Below, in pieces: positions 42,201 through 54,200 of a stretch of DNA of 64,000 nucleotides. Below the pieces are notes generated by a model. The model had not been told where the DNA came from and searched no databases. It saw only the letters and a program-made list of their open reading frames with translations. Position 1 is the first letter of the stretch. Each line of letters starts with the position of its first letter. A program made the translations under genes and the position numbers. Origin of the DNA: Strongylocentrotus droebachiensis (lineage: Eukaryota; Echinodermata; Echinoidea; Camarodonta; Strongylocentrotidae); the NCBI GenBank assembly GCA_035222895.1, contig JAVYIG010006599.1:51098-115097 (forward strand), in the 5' to 3' direction.

Positions 42201-45200
42201 TCTGGCTAAATAAGGAAAGAAATCTCCAAGCTCAGCTAAATTGAGGAGATTATTAATAAAATGTTTTGAAACCAGGCCAAAATTCAACCTTTTTAACCTT
42301 TATTTTTAAACAACAGCCTTCAATGTATGCAACTAATGCAATTCTAAAGCATAGAAACAGCAATGTAATTTAGAGTTAATTATGAGCTGATTTAAATTGA
42401 AGCACTGTGATATTCTCATGCAGTTATACAGGATTTTCCTGTTTCTAAGCATCATAAGTATAAATCAAGACAATTTCATTAGATGAGACAGAATTTTGAG
42501 GGAATGATATATGGGGAGACTTTCATAGACTAGCCTAGAATCAAATACACTCATGTTGACTTCATATTCATTTGTTTAATAATTCTTTGGTGGAACAGCT
42601 ATAATGATAAATCAAAGTTGGAGAGCCCTTCAAGGGCATCATCTGACACAAAAATGATGAACTGAAATGGATCTCTATATATCAGAATATCATTTACCAC
42701 AGCATGGTTGGCATTGTATTCTTGTTTACAGAAAAAGCAAAAGTCAGCCAAGATCAATATTATTTTGTATATTATTAGACAGAAGTTCCTGATTCCAAGA
42801 GTGCAATATTAGAATAAACACCTTTTCCCCCTCTTTTTTAAAACAATACAAATAAATGATGTACATACATGTACAAGTGTGTTACAGCATGTGTCCTAGA
42901 ATATAAGGTGTACAACAAATCTGTATTTTCTAAATATAACACTCAAATGGCCACATTTGAGTACTACAAGTATACTACAATATCCTTGAAAATGATATTT
43001 GTAACTGAAATAGCTATATAATGTACTTTAATTCCTGATCATATTTCTAGTCAGAAATATAACTTATCATCTAAATATCATAAACAGTGCTATTATCTAT
43101 ATTGACATAACTTTAAAATATATTTCTGATTTAATTGTTTGAACACAGTTTACATGTACCAAATTATATATCGTGACTATAGTCAATGACCCATGATCTT
43201 GACATACATAGTAAACTGACTATTTTTTGTTTTGATTCAAATGAGTAAACTTTTCTCCCCTTTTAACTTATATTCTATTTCAAGAAACATGCAGCAACCT
43301 TGTTTTAGCATTAGCATTACACAATGTATTATCCATTGGCAGCCTCGTTTGGTTGTATAACTAGGCCATGGCATGACATGAACATACAGGAAGGACATAT
43401 GTGACCCTGACAACAAGATCGAGCCCAAGAGGATTAAAATGGTCATTCATCCTACAGCTATACATGTACACATTACTGTATGATATGTGTGTGTGACATT
43501 AATAACTAATTTTTTCATAGTCCAATGCTTTCCCTGGAAATTACTGCTCTTTTAGCAATGCTGGTCAATCTTACACAACTTTATTTACTAAATCAATTAT
43601 GCTGAACAAGTTCCTTCAGAAAAGCAGGCACAGCACCATTTTTTTAAAGCAAGTACATTACTTGGTTATACATACATGTATATACACACATACTTAAAGT
43701 TAATATAAACCGTGAGTATCACAATTGACTAAACAGTGCACAGCAAAGTTTTCGGTAGGACCACCTCTTCCTTTACAACTGTTCATTTTACAAATCAAAA
43801 CATTACATCATTCCTATTTTTAGTTCCCAAAACACACATACTGTATGTGTCATCATAAATTGTAGAGGGTGAAACAAACGTGTACTGTGCAGATGACTGC
43901 ATTTGTCAACCATATCACAGTTCTGTACATCATAAGACATCAAAAACACTAATTTCACCCCCATAAAACACTAACATGTAAGCCAATAATTATTATCATT
44001 TGATTTTGGGGTGAATGATCTAGAGTATTTGGGATGTAAAAATGTTTACTGTTCTCTCAATCATAAACAAAATGAAATTTGAAAGGTCATACATGTAACA
44101 CATGAGTAGGATGACATTTAATTACTTGCAGGTTAATAACAACTCTGTGGAGTAGATTTCAAAAGGGAAATAACATGAAAGGCAGAAAACAAATCAATTG
44201 TAGAATTTGTATCCACTCTCCACAAATCCTAGAGACCATATTACAAACCATACATAAACTTTCAATGTTAGTATTTTTCTTCAGGTTTTTTGTTGGAAGA
44301 AAGAAAGTGAATGAAAGTATGAGTAGGGAATCAGAATGGAAACTATCACTTTATTACACCCTTTTTTCACAGGTTTGCCATCTTCAACCACTTGTCTCTA
44401 CAAATTATTTCAATTTTACGCATGCAGGTCAAATCCTAGGATTAGAACTTATCCAATTAGTTGTAATTGGCGGCAGTGCTATATATAGCTCCTGGTCTTC
44501 TCTCACCTGATGTCTTCATCAATCCTACTCTGTCGTTGCTATGGCGGCTTTGAAGGTCAATGAACTATCTAACAGGTACATTCTTAACCTAAACTATTTG
44601 ATCATCAATAAAAAGGGCACAGGGTGACCTCTTTTTTTCCCCTTCAAAATGAAAGATTAATACTTTTAATGTACTGGATACACTCAGCATGTTATAAAAA
44701 GAGAAATTCTACCATTTCTGCAAAATTGTCACTCATAGTCCAGCCACTGTGCATAACACACAAGAGGGCCTCTGTGCAAATTTCAAAAGTGATTTTCAGG
44801 GAACGTAATTTCCAAGGGTTTCTTGTTTTCAGTTTGTTTATATTTGTTTATAGTTGTTCTATATTGGGTGCGGGGACAGTCAAAACTGCCTACCGACTGC
44901 ATGAAAAACAATTCAGAATTACTTTAAGTTAGTTTACCTGAACTCATGATAACCTTTACAAGATAATCGATGGTGACACTATTACATTTATGTCCCTAAC
45001 TTTTAGCAGCATCTTATTTGTATGACGTCCATTTTTAAAGCATCAATATCACTCAAATACATGTAAATATGTCATCCTTCTTATGAAAGATGAACGTAGT
45101 ACTTTGCATTGACACGCAGTCATGGAAAACTAGACATTACAGTGATGATTATGTTCTTCACATAAATGTACAGTAATCCCCAACAAAAGGAATTCTCTCT

Positions 45201-48200
45201 ATTAAACAATCACAGACTGCTGGACAAATCAAGTATGTCTCGAGTAAAGTCCCGGCCCCCCCACTCAGTGTTATTTAGGGTACGCATATGCGTGTTCCAA
45301 CCGACCCCCCCTTTTCAGCAAAAGTCCGGTGTGTAAAGTCAATACAGGTCGACCTTTTTCTTTTGTTACGAAAAGGACATTTTGGCAACACGCATGGGGT
45401 CCGTCCGTTCTCGGAGTGGGGGGCCAGGAGTAAAGTCCTATCCTATCATTGAAACTGAACACAAAACATCTGCAAATGTAAACAAATCTATGTAATGTAA
45501 CTCCCACATAGACAAACAAAATAGTGTGTATTTTCAAGGATAGACAAAATAAAGAAAACAAACTAAACTACCCAAAAGCTTGATTTCTTAGATAAGCTAG
45601 AGATAAAGTGATTCAAAATCAAGAATATTTACTTATACAGCCAATCAAATGCTGCGATTTCAGTAGCTTCTGATCAATAACAACTTATAAACATTAATTC
45701 CTTATAGGTATCATTAAGACTACATGATACATGTGCATACATGTATTTCATCATTGAACCTACAGATGGGCAACACATAAAGTGTAAGGATTGTATGTTG
45801 AGAGCCCGAAGGATGCTTGTCCATGTAGATGTACAGAGAGTTAATGCCCTTCTGGATTTCTACTGTCGGTATGTTAGATGCTCAAACAGCTGCACAGAGC
45901 TCTCTTGTCCCTTGGTAATGCAGACTGTATCCGTACCAAAAAGCAGTTGAAAATGTATTTGTTGTTTACTATGTCAGTATTGGAGTTCAAACTTGAAGGA
46001 GACGTACATCTTGTTTTTAAATTATCTAACGAGGTTCAGTCATCCGTGCATGCCATCAAAAACGACTCAGCATGAACAAAGTTATGTATTCATCCAGCCT
46101 TATGTCAATGGATCAAATTGGCTGCTAATAGGGGTGATTTTCCACATATATGGTAACGATTTTGCAAGAAGACAACAACAGTTAACTAATGGATGCTTTC
46201 AAACAACATTCCCTATCCGATAAAGTTATGCATTCTGAGACTGAGAGCTCCAAGTCAATGAATCAAATTGACTGCAAAAAAGGGGCGATTCTCCACACAC
46301 GGAGAGGGAGAGGATTTCCTTACATTCTCCTCCTAGGCTATGCTCTCATCAGAGAGGGAAATTAGGGATATGGAATGATAAATTTCTCTGTTCCCCTGCC
46401 TGTAATATGAGCGCAGTTGTCAAGTCTTTTCTCTTTCCTTCTGCAGTCTCCGAGGCTCGGCCTTATAATCACATTTAGTGATGGATGAAGATTCAGGTTA
46501 CATGTAAGACTAGCAACATCATATCATCCTGGCACAAAGCACCATAACTAAATACTAATAGACACTCCACCCCAATTGTCTGTGCTATCAAAATGTAGGA
46601 TGAGAAAGATGATATTTATAATTTCCTGGTCTTGAGGTTTTCAATAGAAATATGTAACTGGAATGTACATGTATGTCTAGTATTAAGTCTCCCACATGAC
46701 TTCCTTGTTCTCGTTCTTGGAATCAAAATGAAGCTTTAAAGAAGCTTCAAGCATGAAACTGTATCTAGGTATCATTTTTTTCTTTGTTATATGTAAAATA
46801 CAAGGACAGCTTGAAATCATTTCAGGGTCCAAATTGCTTGAAATAATCATGCACATTTTGTATTAAAATTGGAAAAGAGACCATCGAAAGATATCCACAG
46901 AGACAGATCCTAGGTTAACTTAAATCTTAGAAGTAAAAAGTACATGTTCCTCCATACCATCTACTCTGCTGCCCATTGGACAGCAGGTACATGTACATAT
47001 AAAGACCTCAATTATCAATACCAATTCGAATTATTCAATTATACTTAATCAAATTCTGCTTTTTATATTGTCAATATCACTGTCCAACAGAAAAAGACCA
47101 ATCAATCAAGATTTGCCACATAAAAAACAAAATACTATCAGGGCTTCAAAATATGATGAACCAATTGAAGATGATTGTCTATCAACCTATCTATACCTAT
47201 ATATCAAATTGTGAGGTAAACCGCAGCAGTTTAACGCAGCATATGTGAATGGGCCTTTATTGTCTCGTTATATCAGTTCACGAGTCAGGAGGAGGGGGTC
47301 TGTCCCCATAGACTAAACAACGCCATGGTTGGCGGCTCCGTAGTTGACCTTGGCGTGACCTTGATCTCATTTACCAATATAGCATGGAGGAGATTCGGTT
47401 AAGAGTTTGGTGGCTACATGGAAGGATGAAGGATGTTATGCGCTTCAATGGCGCTCGCAGTCGACTTCGTTCATATCCCCGGCCATGTTCACATTGCCAA
47501 GAAATTTTTGGTGACTAGAAATTGAAAATCGTCAGCTGCTGCTCTACATTATCTCCTTAATTTGATGACCTACATATCTTGAAAACCACAACTCTCGTCA
47601 AAGAGGAAGTCGGACAACAGAACTAATCATCAATATTGTTAGCTATTATTGCAAAATGAAAATTGTAGTCAAATCAGCCTACCCAAATGAAAGGGCTGAT
47701 GGTTGGGGTCATATTACTTCTTTTGTTCTCTCTTTTGAGAGACGGTATTTTTGGTTGCATTTGCTCAGCACTAATTTAGGGGAAATCTTCTACACTTGCC
47801 AATAGGACAACCTAAAATCCCACCAATTTTTTCAACATTGAATTTGAAAATCACAGCTCCATGCAGCCTTCTCTATTCAACATTTTATATTATATTTCAG
47901 AAAATACAAGATATGCTGATAGTGAGGAATATATATTGCATGTATACATGTATACTGCATGCCTGAGTCAGGACATTAAAATTTAGCTGAATTATAGCTT
48001 CATGATATGTTTGCAGACAGCATTCCTCTCCACAGATACATAAATCAGTAGATACAGGCAGTAAACATGCCCATCATCGTTTGGAATGCATTAATTCATC
48101 CGCAATTGGACTCCAGCCTGTAGGCCGTGATGCATGGAAAAGGCATCATTATTTCTCTAGTGATTTCAGAATATGAATTCATCTCTATGGAAGATGCCAG

Positions 48201-51200
48201 TCTATGTGGCGAAACCTACATGTATGAGTAGAATGCTTTTGAGGGAAGTCAATGGCATGTTTAGTATAATTGGAGGGACTAATTCAATTGTGGATTCACT
48301 TCCTAATAGTACACGATAGCACTTTCTCTCTCGCTCCTCTTTTCCCCTTTATTTACACTTCTTTTTCCATCTCTTTTTCTTAATTCTCACATTCGTTATT
48401 GTATGTTTATTCCTCAATAATTAAATCCATTTCCCCTTCTCCTTCTGTCCTTCATACAATGACTAGCCTTTTGGGAGCTACAGCGGTTCCATTTTCTTAG
48501 TTTCTATTTTTTTTTTTTTAAAATCTTGTACTTATCTACCTCACTTGAAAACAATCTACTAAATAATGTGTGTACTAGCTAGCTATCACTGTACCAAGGC
48601 ACTAACCAACCCTTTTACATCTAGTTTGCCTGTAGAATGTAGAGGCAAAGTCCCATTTTTAAAAGTGGTCAGTTGTTATCATCAGATTACATAATACAGT
48701 GTCGGACTTACAAACTTTGGAGACCACAACTTCCGCATAGACATGAATACCCGTCTCACTTCCAGGTTGTACAATGTACACCTGCTAAATGGGGGTAATA
48801 GGGTCTGCCCTGGTATGTAATCAATGTTCAAGCTCCTGGCTAATTCTAATGATCTAATTAACTAATTAATCAACATTCGATGCAGAGCTCTAGTTTCATA
48901 CAGGTGTAGCGTAATTTGAAAACCATTATCACAAACTGCTATGCAATTACTTGTACATGTAGGCCTACCAGGTACTTATATAATGTATTGTTGGCTGCCC
49001 GTAAGAAGGCCATTACTGCCACTGACAATACATAAGGCCTGTCCTCATCAGCTCGAGATTGCCAAATATCACGCTATTTGAACTATCCCGATCGCAAGTT
49101 ATCCAGTTAATTTGCGTCTTCATCAGCCCGAAGTTGCAATTAGCAGGATGTTTTGTCCAAAATAATCATCCGAAGATATCTTGGGCTAGTATGCAAAATA
49201 TCCTGCTATTTGTCCGGTGCGTCTTCACCAGCCCGAAGACTCGCACTATGCGCGTACGCTGAGCAAAATATCTTGAACTTGAGTTTCAAGTTTCGAGGTC
49301 AAGTCCTGATTATTTCCCAAATCAGAAATAGCGGGCTATTTGGCAATCTCGAGCTGATGAGGACAGGCCTAGTGGTATAAGCTCATTCGGCCTTCTAGCG
49401 GACAGCCAACAATTTTAAATTGGGAAAATGGGGATGTTTTAGCAGTATTACAAGCAGGATGAATTGTCTTGAATGTGTCTTTTGCTTACCCTCGTAGCTT
49501 TCAAGGTTCTGATCATGAAGTCTTTGGTTACTCTCTGTTGGCCTATCTGTATATACAAACAAGAAAATCATACTTGTATGAACAGATGAGTAAATATAAC
49601 AAGTCTTAAAAATAGTGATTTTCAAAAAAACCTGCAAACATTTAAATACATGAGTACATGCAGATATCAATCACAAATACCATGTATTATGATGTCCCTC
49701 TGGCTCATATTTATTTACTTGTTATTCAAATAATCATTTGCATATATATATTCATACAATGTTTCACTAGTATAGATGAATTAAACTCTTTCAAATAATA
49801 TAAATGTGAAATATCTGTGAGCATGACTTGTAGCTTTCATCTGACAGATCATCAATTTATTTATCAGATATTTGATCAACCCAGTCAATTTATATTGCAT
49901 GTAATCGCATTCTGAATAGTGATATAATATTACAAAAAGATATAAACCTTACTTGTGTGACAAGTATATCTCCAAAACAGTGTTCCTCTCCTTCATCTAC
50001 CCAGTACCGTTCACATTTGTGCTGTTGAAAAAGAAATGACAAAACTTTATATTAATTACATATTACACAGAAAATCAGTGATGAGAATTGATCTTCATAT
50101 ATGAGATTACAACTGAGCTAATTTAAAAGGTTATAAGTAAAACTAAGTAAGTCAGTGGTGTGTGCTGGAAAAATATCCCCCCCCCCACAAACAAGAAGAA
50201 ATATATACTATTCATTTTTAAAGACACTCTAGGATGTTACATCCAATAAATTTAACACTTCCTTATAAAAATAGCCAAGAGCATCCCCACCCCCCTGGAC
50301 AAAATTTCCTTTAAAATTATTAATTTAAAGGTAAAGACCAGTATTGGAAATGCCCCAATTTCAAAAAATGAAATGGAAGCTCTTATTAACAATCATGTGA
50401 AATAATATGTTTTGAATATTACATGATGATAACAATTTTGACGGGAAACCGCCTACTAATTGATATATTTGGTAAATTAGTGTATCTCTCGCCTGTTGAG
50501 AGATATGAAATGCACGTGTCGCGCACGTGTGTGTAGTCCCATATACATCTTTCTGTGTACAGTGCTTCTAACTTTATGAAGACTTGGTCAAATTTCTTAT
50601 CATTGTGATGATTCCAGAACCTTGCAGTACATTTATGCTAGATGATCAACCTTTTCTGATCGATTTCACAACGTTTCTTTCACAATGCAATCGCATGACC
50701 ATAACTGGTCTTTAGCTTTAATAATAGGTTTTGTAAATTCATGTCCATAGATTTCACATACATGTACATTACACTGCGATGACTGCATATTTATGGATAT
50801 TAACGACAAACAAATTTTATCATTTAAAAAAAAATCAAATTCTCCGTACATTTCAAGAACTATTTAAAGATTTACACCATACCCATTTAGTCTTGCAACA
50901 CTTCAAACCTAATTTGAGATTTTCCTTGAAGGTTTTTTTTTTTCTCTCTCTCTCTTTTAGTTTTTAATGCATCAAGTTATGGGTATGGACTTAAATCTAT
51001 CACCACCGCACCGTTTTCAGCTAATGTCTGCATCACACCGTGAACAGCGCTACATTTCTTCCATATAAGCGCATGCAAGAAGCAACTTTGCATGGAGCGT
51101 GGCAATTCATTCTTAGCCTTCCTGGAAAAAAAAACTGTCAGGAGGCTATTTCTAGATCACGTCCTCCTCGAGCTAATCTCCTGTGTGATGTAGGAATGCG

Positions 51201-54200
51201 CAAAGGTAAACAATACCCTGGACCGTGAAAGCGATCTGCCACAAGATTCTATTTAAGGTACAGCTCACAGATCCATGTGACTTGGGCGACACCTGCTAGC
51301 TATGCAGGTGCACCGGGAATATTCCATCAAATTGTAAAACCAATACCTGGATGAGCCCTCTATAGACTGTATCAGGAGCCCTCTTTTTACCATCAAAACT
51401 ATATATAATAAACTCAAACATAGGTCGACAGGTTCATCAGAAAACCAAGGCTGTCCAAGGAATAAAGCAAAGCTTCCTGTTTCTGACCCAAGGATATCAC
51501 TATTAGAAACTGCCTACTCATGATATATATACATACAATGGACAAATTTAAGTTAAGGGTACATTATTGGCACAGTTATATGTTATAATGAGGAGTTTCG
51601 TATTGACGTTGAGGAAACAAAACAGTGTATGCTTTAACAAAAAATTGAATCTCATGAATTATTTTGCTAGAACTCAAAACTTTTTGTCAGATTTTTTTTA
51701 TTTTGGTTGATAAATATTAATATCCTAAGAGTTCCATACTGCTGTTAATATTTTTTTTCTTCCTTTTGTTCAACAAAAGGTGAACAAATACATTCTTGCT
51801 ACTTGGTGGCTAGGAGGTGAATTCCCCACTTGCCCTGGAAAAAAAGATAAAAGCTATGTTGTAAATTGACACATCCAATGGGATGCTGTCTGAAATGAAA
51901 GTCAAATTTTTACACAATAAACACAAACTGACTACTATTTACAAATAAGGAGATATGAGCCTCTTACCCTTCCCAGCTCAAACTCATTGCAAGCCATGAC
52001 AATGATTTCTGTATTGCATTCCCATAGCATCCTCCAAAAGTCATTGACAGTGTGTGGGAGAGGGCCCTGTGCTGCGAGGTATGTATGGTCATTGGCTGCA
52101 CCCTGAACAAATAAAAGGAAAAAAAGGGAAATGATATCAAAATTTGTGAAAAAAAGGAAATTGTTTACTTTTATTTATTTATTCATTTAATTGAACTTCT
52201 TTATTCCGGGTAATCATAATCAGCTAAGTTTTTTTTCATTATTTTTTCCCCTTTCATTATGGTCCTGATTTGCAGATGCAGATGTACTGACAATGTCAAA
52301 TCAAATATACAGAACTTACAATCAGATTGTAATTTACATCATTGTAAATACATGTACTTTGTACCATAACAAAATAATTACTACTTGTACATTACAAAAA
52401 ATGTAATGTACAATTAACAACTAAATTATTTATGCCCCTGGTAAATTTGATGTTTTTTGTGTTTTATGTACAACTCAAGAATGAAAGGTGAATTGGTTGC
52501 ATTATGGCCCTTGTTGAATGATTTTAGAGGTAAGCTTGTCCCTCCAATCATACCAAATATATCACGAAACATAAATCGGGACAAATCAATTTTTCACACA
52601 CCGATACTTTAAAAATTACAAACTTTGGTAAGGCTATGAATAATTTAGTTATCAACTACCGGTACATGTATATGCATATACTGTAGGCCTTTCACTTTTC
52701 TCTACTCGTGTACAGATATAACACTGTAGGCCTACAATCCAATTATACATACAAATGTAAATCAAAGAGGAAAACAATTGAACAAATGAAAGTGACATGT
52801 CAATTACACATTCAATTGGCATTTAGACAATTCATACATCCTGCATTGAAGAAACTACATGTACATGTATGTACATGTACAATATACAAGTGTAATACAC
52901 TATATACAAAAAGGCCATGACAAATTGACAATCAAATACATTAAATGAACTGTCATTACCAAAGTGATATGAGCAGTAGAATGTTTATACATGTAGGCCT
53001 AAAGTTGTTTCACAACTCATAAAAATTGAGTGACCATCTTTATACAAGAGGCTTGAATGTACATGTATGTATAGCTGGTAATGAATATAAAAGTCTATTC
53101 AATTGTCTAATCCTTCAAAATATTTCTTATTAAATCGCTAAACAATGAATGCAAAATGTTTCAACCAAACTCAACTATAATGTAAACTGTATCATGAAAG
53201 ATGTCTGGCACATGTACTTTAACCATCTGTTTAATATAGATCTGTTATGCAGTTTCAACAAAATTCAAAAGAAGTAACAGAAAGTATTTTTCTGTCTTTT
53301 ATAATATTTTCTGTCTGAGAGACTCAATACATGAGTTTGAGTTTGAGTTTATTGGTTTCACATGCACAGTTTTATATCCTTTTCTTTAAACTCTTTTTGA
53401 AAATTTCAATACTTTTTCTTCAATGATCATGCAAGTATAGAAAACAAGACTGGAGACAGCTTTAAATGCTCAAACAGTTTTTTGAAGATCTTCATTTTCA
53501 AGTATACATGTAAGCCTAAATTCCTTAAAATTTTTCTTTTATGCTACACAATGTAAGTACATGTATACATGTACATGTAGTCATGTACATTGTATGAACA
53601 TACAATTTTGTTTTAAATGTACACTTACATTTAATAACAGATGTTTAATCAAAATCACATACCGTACATGTAATTCAGCCTTCCATCATAATCTTGTGTC
53701 TGCAAATTCATATTTTTGGCCGTCTACTTATTTACGGCTAATCTCTGATACTAAATATGGCATAAAATGCGTTAAAATTAGCACAAATTTAGCTTAGGAG
53801 GCAGGATGTACAAAATAGGGCTCCAATTGACGTCAGATTCTAGAGCACTTTCTAACATTTATTCCCATCACCTTGGTCTCTATTTAGCATGTGCATTCAA
53901 ATCTTAAATATTTCAATGATTCTTTCCCTCTTTTATACATTACTTTGTCTCAAATTAATGACAAGCAATACCCACAAACAAGTTTTGTTTGCAAAAAGCA
54001 GTGTGTACTTTGTACTCTTTTTTCCTCAGACTAATTAACATGAATGAATCCTTGTTTTATGAACTACTGTACATACATACATGTATCTTCATTCTTCAAC
54101 TAATGTAGGTATATACAATATATCCAGAATTACAGAAGTATATTTTTGATCCCTCTTACTTTTACTACGACTGTGTATTAACTTTAACCAAAACAAATTA

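Larger units (their letters stand above)
36065..49489. other. PTP 13.4-kb intron
   Basis: No gene. TIR elements at 36915, 38060, 39043, 40298, 45251 and 48987 are listed separately, with a duplication at 46077/46221. 41000-45240 and 46310-48980 are AT-rich with nothing I can name, apart from the TATA-type cluster at 44464-44576. 47270-47500 and 48030-48240 look less AT-rich and could be conserved non-coding DNA, untested. Confidence 0.5.
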
